From Marasmius tenuissimus (taxonomy: Eukaryota; Basidiomycota; Agaricomycetes; Agaricales; Marasmiaceae), in NCBI GenBank assembly GCA_029532415.1, contig JAQOTA010000046.1:186001-250000 (forward strand): a stretch of 64,000 nt of DNA, given 5' to 3'. Both the position numbers and the translations under genes were made by a program. Below, piece after piece: positions 23,536 to 34,781 of this stretch (position 1 is the first letter of the stretch; every line of letters starts with the position of its first letter). The notes below the pieces were generated by a model, which was not told where the DNA came from, did not search any database, and saw nothing but the letters and a program-made list of their open reading frames with translations.

Positions 23536-25281
23536 ATGGTGTACTTTCTGCGCTCGGTAAGGCATATTGGCTCTTCTGGTCAGCGTTATATGGGCTAAAA
23601 CCGCGTTTTCCATGGTTGTAAAGCGCGTCATTTCCCAGAATTCACTTTCAGCTCAGAGTATCCGCATCACTCCACTCTTTACACCCAACTCTGGGTTTGA
23701 CCTTGCCTCTCGGGCCACCGTGCTAGAACTTCGTGCAGTTGAAGCCTCCACAACAGAGGACCTGGAAGGTTTGGCTGAGAAGGACATCTTTGGCGGGGAC
23801 TCGGATCTATCAGAGCTCAGTGACCCAGAAGAGCCTGCATCCAACGCACTGCCTCCCGTATTTGCCAATGAAACTGCAGGTCTATTACCCGCTCAGAGCC
23901 CGCCTACGGTCAAGCGGAAATTCAACCACCCGGATGGACAGTCCTATCAAAACAAGAAACGCAGGCGAACGCGCAAGGAGAATCCAAAAGTTTCCTCCGA
24001 CAGCCCAAGCTCTCGTGCCATTGAGCAAGCCCTCAACCTGTCCACGCCGGTGACAATTCCGATGCTACAGGCGATTGAGCTAGATGCTGCCTATGGGGCA
24101 CACACCGGAAAGCTCGGCACAAAAAAGATGGGCAAAGCAAAGGATAGAGAGAGGGAGTACGACGTCGAGGAACTGGTAGGGATGGGGTTTCAGCACTATC
24201 CATGGGACGGAATGTGAGCCTTTGGTTCTCTATTGCTGCCTCTGCTATAGCCTATTTTGTGATGCTCACTTAATGTGCCCGTACCGTTCTAACAGTACCC
24301 CAACGCCGATTCTAGACGCAGAAAAAACGGTCGTCTCGTCTTTGGTCGGCCGTCCTAATCGAGAAGGCTATTTACAGGATGCAAAAGCTGGGCACCAAGC
24401 TCTCATGTCTGAAGGACTCCAGGCAAACTTAGGTCCGGTCGCAACTAAAAAGAAGCGGGGCTCATTTCCTGCTTTCACAAAGGGCATGACGATGGGCATG
24501 GGGAGCAAAACCCCCGTTCTTCTCGCCTCCGACAAGCAAGAGAAGGGAATGGGGGCTATTCTTCAACGCCTAACAGAGATGTCAGTCTTCAAGCGGATGT
24601 CCCAATATCAAAACGGTACGTTGGTGCTGCGTATGGTGTTCCTCATTCCATTTCTGACCCAAGATTTTGACGGGTTCAGCTGCCTTCAAACTATGGGGAA
24701 GACGCCTCCATAAGCACTACGAGGATACCATGGACTCGGTTTTTCACCACCCCAGCCTCTCTTACGCCTTGCGGAACTTCACCGACGACAATGTGTTTGC
24801 TGCTGCTGCTTTCAACTTCGGTGGAAAGGTCCGCACGTACAAACACAGAGACCACCTCAACTGGGCCTTTGGGTGGTGTGCCATCACCGCTCTTGGAAAC
24901 TTCGACCCTAACAGGAGCGCACGCCTTGTGCTATGGGAATTCAAACTCGTTGTGGATTTTCCCGCTGGTTCCACTGCCCTGATTCCTTCGGCAGTGGTTA
25001 CTCATTCGAATACACGCATTGCTGAAGGTGCGTTCCTTTCAAGTTCTGAGCAAATATCAAGCTAACTACGGCCTGTAGGTGATGAGCGGACGTCCTTTAC
25101 ACAATATACAGCAGGGGCAATCTTTCGGTGGGTTGAGAACGGATGCATGACAGACGGTGAGCTTAAGGCGTCAAACTCCGAGGGGTGGTCAGAAACGAAA
25201 GAGAGGAAACGCAGCGCTGCATTGGAGCGGGTCAAGCTGTATTCTACATTGGACGAATTGGTATATGTACAAGTTTCGTAA
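23536..25281 (+). CDS. TET/JBP family 2-oxoglutarate/Fe(II) dioxygenase, 493 aa
   Basis: Predicted to oxidise 5-methylcytosine (or thymine-type bases) in DNA. Five exons in phase: 23536-23556, 23624-24213, 24296-24615, 24680-25027 and 25079-25281; 494 codons including the stop. The N-terminal 200 residues are disordered with an acidic patch (GGDSDLSELSDPEEP) and a nuclear-type basic cluster (NKKRRRTRKEN). The catalytic core of the fungal TET/JBP family follows: FAAAAFNFGGKV, the iron ligands H366 and D368 in YKHRDHLNWAFGWC, GNFDPNRSARLVLWEFKLVV, FPAGSTALIPSAVVTHSN with distal iron ligand H419, and ERTSFTQYTAGAIFRWVENG with R430 placed to bind 2-oxoglutarate. No CXXC finger is present, as is usual in fungal members. 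No stop or frameshift. It lies between copy C of the modular repeat and a RING-like gene on the same strand. Confidence 0.9.
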
Positions 25282-26089
25282 AATGTTTTTGTATCTGCAG
25301 CAGTGAAGGACACTGGCTGTGGCGTTTCAATACCTGAAATTGATCGCAAGAGAGTTGAAGTGTTTCGTTGAAGTGTTTCTGAGGATTGTGAGGCGCGCGA
25401 GGGCAGGAAGGACAATCAAGACAGTCTAGAACAAGCATCTGGGTTGACGTTGAAAGTTGAACGTTGGGTCACGGCCGATGCTGTGGTAGGAGTTAAATCA
25501 AAAGCAAGGCTAGGAAGGGTCACGATAAGTCTCACGATCACTCTCAAACGCACCCGGCCCGATCGCATTCATACTCCCGATCACGGCGTGATTAGGTCCG
25601 ACATGGACAGCGACAAAAATGTGTTGGGTAGTAGATACAACATGATGCATGATACTCGAAACAAACGGGTACTTATCTACAGTTGAGACTTCAGGAAGCT
25701 CAGAGCAACCGCCCGATTCTTGTCTAAGGTTGTTCGTGACTTATGGTTGAATTGGATAGCCGACTTCCATCGTGGCCCGCTCATCAGCTGGGCTTTACCA
25801 GATCTACACTTCGCTAGTCGACTCTGATACCACTTTTCGCAGTCTTTAGACCAATATCCAACGTTGAGAGATCCTGTATTGAATGCACTCGGACGGGGAA
25901 ACCAAGACTTATGCGAGAGAAGTGTCGCATTCTCGGCAAACGCCGTCGGTTCCGTGAGGGCGTCACCGCCGATCGGAGGTGCCATCTTCTGCACCCAACC
26001 TCCTTCATCCATTCCTCTCAGAGGCTTTCGTCACTTAGACTGAGCTGGTAGACTGCGTTATTGGCTTTGTTTGAGTACTGCTTCTCTTT
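25282..26089. other. Intergenic stretch; one doubtful minus-strand ORF
   Basis: No gene is supported. A 111-codon minus ORF (25677-26012) has no recognised motif. Near 25540-25570 a CACCCGGCCCGATCGC word resembles the end of the modular repeat's gamma module and may be a solo end. Confidence 0.3.
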
Positions 26090-27759
26090 TTGGCCCTTGT
26101 ATCCTGGGACACCGGCTCTGCCATCTCAATCCACGGACCACAACTTTCATACCGGAAGGAAGTCGACGAATGGCGAGCGAAACAGAATTTTTCCAGCTTT
26201 GTGAGGAGCCTTGGCACGTTGTTTGTCTCAACTGGAACTTTTTTTTTCTCAGCCTACATACGTATGGCGAAACAAAACCCGAGCGGCGAATGGGTAAGTA
26301 ACTCAATTCTTACTGACGCTTGCAGATACTAATGCCTGGCTAGCAATACAGAGTCAAAGTGAGTTTGCTGCAGCATCTGTATGCCGCCAGATGCTTGATA
26401 CCTCTTCAAAAGTGGCTACGCTACTCCCATGGAGCGAACACGTCAGTATACGAACTTGGTGAAGCATGACAAAGCAATAACCGTCCATTGGATATCCCTG
26501 TCTAGCTGGGAACCCATGTCAAGTTTGGTATACGCGCAATGGTCTATCGACAACTTCTGGGAGAATGGCAATCCCCGCGTAACACGAGTCGATCGCGGAA
26601 CAACATTTTATACAGCGGATCGGACCTGGCTGAACGAGCAAAGTACGGGTTATCTCATCTATACTAGCTTTCTATCTCATATATTCTGACAGAACTCAAG
26701 GAATCTGAGGGTATGCTATAGCGGCGTGTCTTTGTGGGCTATGGTCTCATCTCTGTCGGTCACCTCAGAGGAAAGAAGGCAAAATTACTACGCGGTAGGT
26801 TAATTCCGTTGTAACGACGGCGACAGTGAGCTAACGGTCAGCATATACAGGGAAGTGGGCATGGAGGTTCGTTCCCGGTTATGTTGAGGGTCTGAGCTTA
26901 ACGTTTGAGCCGCGTTGGATCAGAAACGGGGCAATTCTACGATGGATTAGAGGCGGGGCTTGGAATCAATGACACTGGAGTGAGTCAGATTCGTGGCCGT
27001 TACCATGGGCTAATATAATCTCGCTACTCGCAGGATACTGCGATGTTGGACCAGACCGATGGCCCTCTACTTCCACAAGCTGCTGAACTATGGAAAAAGC
27101 CCAGTGATTTCAACATGGACCCGCACGACCGTAAACACAGCTATGAAGTACGACGCTTCTCTCATTTCCGAACGATCGCGGCCTTAATTCCCCTCTAGAC
27201 AGCTTGTGCATGGCTTGCATTGGTAGCTGTGGATGGACATCTCCTCTATCGTCGTGTTAAGGAAGATATTCAAGATCCGGACGACGCGGTAAGTGGACAA
27301 CCCTTATCACCCTTGACGTTGCTCACGCGCGCATATCTCAGAATTGGACCAACAAGGACCCCTGTCCTGTAGGTAACTTTCCATGTTCTACCGAGCGAAC
27401 AGATGATTTACATAGACGGCAGGTTTGTTTGACCAAGGGTTTCGACCTCGACGAGGCGTGCCTTCTGACATGTGATTGCAAAAAGAAGCTGTACTGTGCT
27501 GGTTGTGCTGCTCAATGGCGAAACCGCTGCTCCAACAAGCTGGGATGTGTTCCGTGTAGGTTCTGCGTTATTGCACTCAGAAGCCAATAGCTCATTGCCC
27601 ATAGGTCCTATTTGTAGACGGGACAGTTATTTCGTGTCCACCAAGTGGGTTTTTGTTCACGATGCAGCTGCGCGAGACAGGGCGAAGAAGGAATCGAGGA
27701 AGAAATACGAGAAGGTGAAGAGGGCCAATCGGAAAAAGAGGGGTGCACCTCTGGAATGA
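26090..27759 (+). CDS. Multi-exon gene ending in a RING-like eight-Cys cluster
   Basis: The 3' half is well supported. Exons at about 26930-26979, 27034-27145, 27201-27289, 27344-27370 and 27422-27557 splice in phase (introns GTGAGT...CGCAG, GTACGA...CTAG, GTAAGT...TCAG, GTAGGT...GCAG). They give an acidic helical stretch, then CPVCLTKGFDLDEAC, CDCKKKLYCAGC and NRCSNKLGCVPC. That spacing is C-x2-C ... C-x-C ... C-x2-C ... C-x2-C, like a RING in which Cys replaces His. The last exon (from 27616) is a basic coiled helix (RAKKESRKKYEKVKRANRKK). The 5' exons (26090-26690) are less certain and the start codon is not identified. The stop is at 27757-27759. Function unknown; it follows the TET/JBP gene on the same strand. 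Confidence 0.5.
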
Positions 27760-29106
27760 ATAGGATTTCATAGAGGGTCGTTATCATGAGAGTAATAGGA
27801 TACATTGAACCAATCCACTTATGGCACTACGTCGTACTATCGTACTATCATACCAGAGCGAACGATTGTCATTTCATTGAGTGGGTGCCAACGCTCTGGC
27901 CATATATCGTGTCAAGAGGCAGGGAAACCAGAGGGTCGACCATGAGCATGTCGAATCCGTACAACGGTCTTCCAAGAAATCGGAGAGTTGCCTCCAATCA
28001 ACAGCCTGATGAACCGTGAATTAATGTATGCAGGAACCAGCGGGAACACTTGCCAGGTAGAGGAGAACTTGAAGACCCATGAATGTTGCGAGTACGATTT
28101 CCGGCGTTATGCCCCCAGCAAGACGCTTACGCTACGGACCAGGTGATGAGGACAATCCATAAGAAATCATGAGTGACCGCTTACCTCCATCTGTGGCAAC
28201 CTGTAACGATAGCGCAATTGAGATGAGGGTTGAGACATACTATGGGAGGAAGAATTGAGATTTTGGAAGATGGGATCGGGAGGCCAGCGGTGGTCGAGAC
28301 TCGAGTCAGAGAGAGGCTCTTAAGTACCCTAAGGGCGGTGTTCTCGAGCGGCGAGCCACAGCACGTCGATAAACGCCGAGTCGTAACAAAGGGGAAGAAC
28401 AAGGGGGAGGGGGGGGAGGGGGGTGAGGTAAAAAAGCATTGGTTCAGAAAGACAAATAATCGTAAGAAAAGGAAAGAACAAGGGGAGGGGGTGATGGTAC
28501 TGAAGACCGTAGGCGCTTGAAATGCATCCTGCAAGAGTGCTGTCGCCGACTTCGGAGTACACACAATTGATTTCGTAGTCCTCTGAAGCCTAATTGAGAG
28601 TAGTCGAGGTGCAGAGAATCTTTCAGGTCAGCGGCGCTGCATATATTGTGAGCACAGATAGAGAACGTAGATGTGCCCCTCGAGCGACTCCCCCTACCAT
28701 GTGGCAGCAGCCCTTGCTCCCAGCCTCCTTCAGCGTTCGGATGCTCTGGGACTGCCGGCGGGAACCTAGCAAATCGCTCGCCGCTGGCCGCGGAATTTCT
28801 TGTACTCACGCCTGGCCAGTGAAACACACACATATGGAGTTTCGCGTCAATGGTATCGTTTATTATGAGCTATAGGGTAGGAAAATGCGGGCCAAAATCA
28901 CAATATCGTATCGAGAACGAGAACGAGAAAAGTCTACATAGATAAGTTTTGAGATGAACTCAAGTAGCCAACACGCATCGCTTATAAAAAGGGCAGGAAA
29001 GCAGAAGTGGGGATACGTTGCCTGATATGAAGCCGAAACGAGAAGAAAGGAGACCAACACCCATCTCTTACGTCGGACCTCTCAGCCCTCCACACGCGAT
29101 CGTCGT
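27760..29106. other. Non-coding stretch with purine-rich simple sequence
   Basis: No gene is supported. At 28395-28495 there is a G-rich, A/G-biased tract on the plus strand (GGGGGAGGGGGGGGAGGGGG within it). The ORFs in this area are mirror artefacts of that composition. Confidence 0.4.
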
Positions 29107-30369
29107 TCAATGGCTAAATACCGGTATACCGGGACCGTGACTGTTTGATGGATGGCAGTCGAATTCCAACCAGAATGGAGGATTGAAATCCGACCAGGAT
29201 AGAGGATTGATAGGAGGGTAGGGGGGTGAGACTACAACCTCCGCGGAAGCCCCAGCAAGCTCTTGAATATCGTCGTGTCCAGCGGGCAGAGTGAGGACAC
29301 GAAGGGATGGAACTTTCGTAGTGGTGTCGATTGGAGGGCCATGCTCGGCGGTGAAACCCGTAATTTTGCACACTTCGAGAGTTGAACTCGAGGATCGCAG
29401 AAGTTCCAATAGGGAAAATTTGGAGCAATTTCCAATGACGACGTGGGTAAGCGTCTTGAAAGGAAGGGGGGGTAATGAGTGAAAACGGTGGGGGTAACTG
29501 TATAAGTCGGCATTATCGAGGAGCTGAGGAAGAAATAGGGCTTTCACGGAATCGCGATTGTTGAATGAATGCAGGTAATGTCGCTGCGTGTTGTAAAACC
29601 ACAGCTTTGGCGAGCTCCAGCCAAGCAACGATTCTTCCGCCGGAGCCGGGAGAGGTATGATATGCAGAAATAACGTGTGAAGGCTAGGGAAGTCGTAATT
29701 GCCATGAGCGGGGATGAGAGAGCCAGTTAGAAGGTTAAGGTCGGTGATTAGGGTGAGTGAACTGAATTGGTCGCAGTGTCGTAATAGAGTCCCAAAGGAA
29801 GCCTGCGCCAACTCATCGCGGATGTCGTCGCCAAAGTCCCTGTCAGGCACGACGTGCACAAAATGCACATTCAGCCGGCGGCTCTTAGACCTTGCGAGGG
29901 CGGTTGAAAGGAAGAAGCACAGGTCATCGATCCTGCGGCAGGACGTGATGGTGGGGAAGTACTCCTGGGTTTCGATAGTGAGGTGACTCCAAAGACACGA
30001 GTCACTGACGATGACGTTGTACCAGTATGAGCAGACCTGGGAAACGCAACATGCATCTCTAAAGTTGTTGGGAGGCAGATGAGAGAAGATCCTCGAAAGG
30101 ACTTCGGGGGAAAGTCGCGGTGTAGGTTTTGAAAGTTTGTCGGCATAGGACGCCTGCTCAATGATAGGAGGAAGTCGGCCTGTCAGTCGCGCCATCGATT
30201 GCGGTCCTTCCTCCGAAGGTTGCGTCGTAGGCTGGATCAGGAGCTGGACCCAAGTCAGGGCCTTCGAGATCAAGTTGGAGGGCGAGATGGAGCTATGAGA
30301 CATGATGAAATGGATATAGTGCTGTGGCTGGTTGGTTGGAGTAGGGGAAGCAAGTAGAACCCTCGTCAT
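29107..30369 (-). CDS. F-box protein, 420 aa
   Basis: Uninterrupted ORF from ATG 30369; an internal ATG at 30303 (MSHSSISPSN) is an alternative start. The F-box is at about residues 85-130: LSPEVLSRIFSHLPPNNFRD, then CCVSQVCSYWYNVIVSDSCLWSHLTI, matching the usual pattern of basidiomycete F-box proteins (L-P-x-E/V-x-L-x-x-I-F ... C-x-V-x-x-x-W). The remainder is rich in Leu and contains irregular leucine-rich segments (PSLHTLFLHIIPLP, LLELLRSSSSTLEVCKITGF) that would form the substrate-binding part. F-box proteins bind Skp1 within SCF ubiquitin ligases; the target is unknown. This family is heavily expanded in agaricomycetes. Confidence 0.85.
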   Translation of the reverse strand: MTRVLLASPTPTNQPQHYIHFIMSHSSISPSNLISKALTWVQLLIQPTTQPSEEGPQSMARLTGRLPPIIEQASYADKLSKPTPRLSPEVLSRIFSHLPPNNFRDACCVSQVCSYWYNVIVSDSCLWSHLTIETQEYFPTITSCRRIDDLCFFLSTALARSKSRRLNVHFVHVVPDRDFGDDIRDELAQASFGTLLRHCDQFSSLTLITDLNLLTGSLIPAHGNYDFPSLHTLFLHIIPLPAPAEESLLGWSSPKLWFYNTQRHYLHSFNNRDSVKALFLPQLLDNADLYSYPHRFHSLPPLPFKTLTHVVIGNCSKFSLLELLRSSSSTLEVCKITGFTAEHGPPIDTTTKVPSLRVLTLPAGHDDIQELAGASAEVVVSPPYPPINPLSWSDFNPPFWLEFDCHPSNSHGPGIPVFSH

Positions 30370-30529
30370 TTAAGGTCAACGAAGTGAGCAGAACAAAGAG
30401 CTCAATGGAGAGGAGGTAAACAAACGAAGATTCGAACTTGACAAAGGAACGCGAAAACAAAGGGAGGTGGGTTGGGTTGGCGCTGAGGGCCCGTCGAATA
30501 GCAACTATGGCGCGCTCCTTGGGGGTGTG

Positions 30530-31615
30530 ATCAACCTTCCGAAGAGGCTATCATCGTGAGAATCAATAGGCAGAGGATGCAGCGAGCGACCACTCACTGG
30601 AGCGTGCCCGTCCCCTCTTCTCGAGATACTTCTGCTGCCTGGGATCCCTCTGGACTCTAAACCGCCTCAAAAGCTATCCTGGGCGCGCGAAAGTCCTTGG
30701 TACTCTCAGCCCGGGTCGAGACGTAGCAGCTCAGGACGCAGATCGGTTAAATCGAGCAGGAATGTCGCCTGGACGCTCGGAGCAGAGATATGAGCGTGCA
30801 CGCAACATTGGCGGTTTGTCTTGTGCCTCCTGAGTGGGTAGCCAATCCTCCAAAGCTGCTAGCATCGTCAGAATGGATGGAGAGTGAGAGGGAATGTGGC
30901 TACTCACTGAAACGCCCCGGTGGTCGCTCTCGAGCAATTCCAGCTTTTCGAACCGAAGAGAATCCAGCTAAGAGCCAACCAATCCTGGTCAGTAGGCAAG
31001 CAGCTAGAAACCTTCGATCGACTCTAGTGAAGAAGCTATCGCTTGCTGTTAAAAATGACAGAGAGAAAGGGAGAACGTAGCTACTCACCGAACACGTCCC
31101 CGTGGCCTTCCTAAAGCGATCCAGGCTACTGGAGCAAAGAGAGTCCAGCTAAGAGCCCGACCAACCTTAGTCAGTAGGCAAGTAGCCAGAAACCTTCCAT
31201 CCGTCCTGGCGTAGTAACCATCCATGGTCCAAACAAAATTCTGGTTCCTCTTGATCGCACCAACTCTCTTCGGCCTTCGAATGCTCGGCTCCCGATCGAA
31301 CCCGCTGTCACTTCGAGCCAGCCAGGAAGTCGACGAGACCAGGTCGAGACGCAGCAGCTCAGAACACAAGTCTGAGTTGTGCATGCTCGTACTCCAGCCC
31401 TACGCTTCCCTTGATTATCAACTCCGTTTCGACAGATGCCTGAGTAGCAGTAGTTGCAAGAGTGTGGAGGCGATTCCAGAAGCGAGAGTAAAACGATAGA
31501 GAAAAAACAGCCCAGAGCTGAGTCACGAATGCTGCAGTCAAAGTAATAGTGCAAGTGAGAGTCGACTCGTATTTCACACAGCCTCTCAAAACACGTGCAT
31601 GTGGAACCGGCCCGA
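30530..31615. repeat. Modular dispersed repeat, copy D (longest)
   Basis: Partial alpha (about 30585-30690), a leader with CAGAGATATGAGCG (30783), alpha (30895-31040), alpha (31070-31215), beta (31215-31430) and gamma (31430-31615, ending GGAACCGGCCCGATTGC). The alpha modules share CAGCTAAGAGCC and GTCAGTAGGCAAG. Minus-strand frames related to the one in copy C are present but broken. Confidence 0.8.
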
Positions 31616-32190
31616 TTGCTACCTGACTTCGGTGACTTTCTAACTCTCTTGTTACCTCAACTTCGCTTGTCGCAAGACTATACTGTTTGAGGTTCTTCCC
31701 CGTCACTACTTCCTGGCCAAGCTGGTTCTGTGCAGAAACGCAAGGTCAAATGGTTCCCGATCAACCAGCAACATGATCAGTCCAAACCCAATCCACCGTC
31801 AACAAACTTCTCCAGACACGGAATCGGTTTCAGGTTGGCTAATATACACCTTGGGGACTAGATCAACGCTGTCCCACCCCGGATGTGACTAAAGTCTGTC
31901 TGTAAACGAGCGGTTTCTTTTTCGGACACATAGAGGTTGAAGCGGGAGAACAGCCAGGTAAATCTGCATGTTGATTGCTTTTGGCACCTATTCTGATGCC
32001 ATTTTCAGAAGAAAGGAGTGATACACTGGTGCTGGACGAATGTATAAGTCAGCATAGGTTGCGGCTTGCCCTCCGGTACGCTACTTATGTCTGAGTGTGC
32101 TTGTAATGGAGTTTGCGAGACAGTCGAACGACGATTTGCCTCTTTCCCTCACTGAGTGACATTTGATCCAATGCTGGCTGAGGCTCTATC
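31616..32190. other. Intergenic stretch, no supported gene
   Basis: Mixed-composition DNA between repeat copy D and the weak ORF at 32191. Nothing with a domain, splice pattern or repeat structure is seen. Confidence 0.3.
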
Positions 32191-32523
32191 GTGGTTATGG
32201 AGGTCCCTTCTCTTGTGGTCCAGTACAAGCATGATTCGACCACAGGAACCGGCCAATGGCGTTCCTCACCATTTAAGTCTGTTCTATCCAAGAGAGCTCG
32301 AAGATCTAATGCGGTTAGGCCCACCTCAAGTAGCAGGCCTTCCAAGAGGAACAAATTGTGCAGGAGGGACGGTCTGTTGATAATGTCTCGCAAGAAAATT
32401 GATCGTGCAAAAGAGCAGGTCGCCCAAGTCAACCAGGTTGTGCGGGACGATCAAGTACTGCAGCTCGTCATCGAGAGAACGGCCGACCAAATCTACCGAC
32501 GACTGAGGAACGAAGCTTCGTGA
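32191..32523 (+). CDS. Doubtful 110-aa ORF with a helical C-terminus
   Basis: ATG-initiated frame ending TGA at 32523. The first 60 residues are basic and low in complexity. The last 45 (RAKEQVAQVNQVVRDDQVLQ and onward) look like an amphipathic helix or coiled coil. It may be the last exon of a small gene, but no upstream exon is convincing, and an opposite-strand ORF of equal length overlaps it. Confidence 0.25.
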   Translation: MVMEVPSLVVQYKHDSTTGTGQWRSSPFKSVLSKRARRSNAVRPTSSSRPSKRNKLCRRDGLLIMSRKKIDRAKEQVAQVNQVVRDDQVLQLVIERTADQIYRRLRNEAS

Positions 32524-33207
32524 ATTGTAAGTTCTTCATTGTTGCCTTGAGCCTTGACTTACTCTAGCCAAGACGTCTCCAGGTCTGGCAATTTCGCAAC
32601 CTAGTTCGGAGCCACAGCATAGGCAGAATATCCCATCGATGACGAGAAGGTTTCAGATTTTTCGAACTTATGACAAACGTCCTCCCTGCCGAAAACCTCG
32701 ACCGCAGTCGCATGTGGGCTTGAACTCATTGCACCCCCACTTCCACCGCCCAACCGGACCATCATTCTCCGTGCTTTGAGCACGACCTTCACCCGGAGAG
32801 AAAGACGAGGAATTCACATGGATTCGTCTTCCGACAATGTCGACGAACGAGGGCTAACAACGATTCTTTCTTTACCGTCATTCCGAAATATTATTCTCAT
32901 CGCCTCGCACTAGCACCTTCAGGTCCATCATCTCTTAGGCCTGACATAGCAGAATCTCAGCGAGACACCCAACGTTAGCCGTCCGACCCGTTCACATTTT
33001 GGACTGAACGACTAGCTGAGTGAGCGCTGTGAAAGGGAATGCTATCTCTACGTCTGACGAGCCCGAACCGCTCTCTGATAACCCATAGCTTCGTGCAAAC
33101 AAGAGCACGAGATTCTTCTTGTTCTGTGTGTATGCAAAGGCGTACAAACGACCTACTCTCATCCTCCATCCAAGGCTAACGTCTCTAAACTCTCAACCCT
33201 AAATCTT

Positions 33208-33739
33208 ATGACTTCTTCCGTCTCAAATCACGCGCTTGTGACTTCCTCCACCTCAAAATACGCGCAGGTTATTGGAAGAGAGCCCTCAGTCTCCGACAAG
33301 AGAGGAGAGGTGTACGTGCTAGAGGGGACGAACATCATCACCGGTAGCCGATTTTGGAAAGTGGGGAGATCTTGCAACCCCCAGCGCCGCCTTTCCGAAC
33401 ACATAAGGAAGTGCAAAAGTATCAAGTGGGATTTCCTGGGTAGTTGGACGATGGAACATAGCCACAAGGCCGGTAAGTCGTGGATCTGCTATTTCTCTCT
33501 TCTGTTTTACTTGATATCGCACACAGAGACCCTAATTCACTACAAGATGGGAATGTCCGATTTCCTTCCATTCGACGAAGCTTGCTCATGTAGGTCCGAG
33601 GCCGAGTTTCGTGGCTCCTCGCTCATATATCATGCCAGGCGGGATCGACCATCGCGAACGCTTCGTGCATGCTCATTTAGGAATGGAAGACGCGCTTGAA
33701 GAAATTGAGATTACCATCGTTGACCATTCGCGTGCTTGA
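33208..33739 (+). CDS. Solo GIY-YIG / T5orf172 (Mug113-type) domain protein, 142 aa
   Basis: Three exons in phase: 33208-33472, 33527-33589 and 33639-33739; 143 codons including the stop. ATG 33208. After about 30 Ser/Thr-rich residues comes GEVYVLEGTN, then RFWKVGRSCNPQRRLSEHIR, which are the first beta strand, the K-V-G-R segment and the following helix typical of T5orf172 domains in the GIY-YIG nuclease superfamily. HKAETLIHYKMG, formed across the first intron, matches the segment with the conserved Glu, and GIDHRERFVH is the final strand. Splicing is needed to recover the C-terminal motifs. Nearly the whole protein is the domain. Relatives occur as stand-alone fungal proteins and in mobile elements; DNA cleavage is possible but unproven. 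Confidence 0.75.
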
Positions 33740-34554
33740 AGATTGTCATTCTTTCTTGTAATACTTATGTTCACTGACAGCAAACGAATATTGTATTCAC
33801 GATCTCTACTGCACCTTGTAATCACTATTAGGATCGAGAAATGTACCTCTAGACGGCTGGTTGATACCTTATAATTTGTTCTACTGACCACGATCGAGAG
33901 TACCCTCAGTTCTCGATGATCGTACCACCACCGTGCGATCAGAGCGTAATGTGAAATGGACCTCAGAAAGCAGAGTTATCTACTTGCCGAGTGCCACCAT
34001 TGTGGCCTGCGTCTTGACCATCTTTCGCCACGCCGAAGCCGGCCATTTCGATTTTCGTCTCGGCGGCGCTTCCATTTTCTACTTTTGGTCTGTTTTGCTA
34101 CAACCTACGCGGCATGTATTGCGCCGTACGGTACCTTTGTCTGCAAAACTCTACCGGCAGTTGACGAGGCCCAAATGATTCTTTATTCGGCACTGCAATT
34201 ACTCTGTTTCGGCAATCCTTTTTCTCACATTTTGCCCTTAATTTCGGCGCCCAGACACTTGGGCCTGCCAGTAGTGAGTACTCATTGTCCACTTGATTTT
34301 TGGTGAGGTTTACCCTGGTCCCATTCAATTTCCAAGTGGAGAACGAGTTGACAACCATGTTGACATCACAGTACAAAGCACGAATTGACATCGAAAATCC
34401 CGCCGTGTCCGAATGATTTGATGGACTAAGATTCTGTGCGTCACTGAGAGGGCATGGTTGGCTTATGTTCTGAATGTACTATTGATGAGGTGTGTGTCTA
34501 GGATAAATACACAAAAGTCTGTGACGGTGGGTTACTAGTGCACTACCGTATACG

Positions 34555-34627
34555 CCGTTGGTACGCGACTAGTACGCTACTGGTACGCTACAGTACGCTA
34601 CGGTACGCTACGGTACGCTACATGGTA
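34555..34627. repeat. Short tandem array of GGTACGCTAC-like units
   Basis: About seven degenerate 10-bp units (GGTACGCTAC, AGTACGCTAC) in direct order. A related array lies at 49577-49640 with the same flanking sense (TTGGTAC... ...CATGGTA). Simple-sequence DNA; no gene. Confidence 0.8.
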
Positions 34628-34781
34628 CGTCAAATTAGTATGCCCCGGTAAGTAGGCATAGTATCTAGTAGAAAGAGACCGTCATTAAATGTGAATAAAG
34701 ACCGTGAGGATAAAGATTAGAAGTCGGCGGTGGTATAGGTAGATGTTATCGTCATGGTGGATGGAGTGTCGGGCGTCGGAA

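Noticed and set aside
28181..28564. Overlapping ORFs rich in Phe, Pro and Ser
   Set aside because: They are products of a purine-rich simple-sequence tract and lack any domain.
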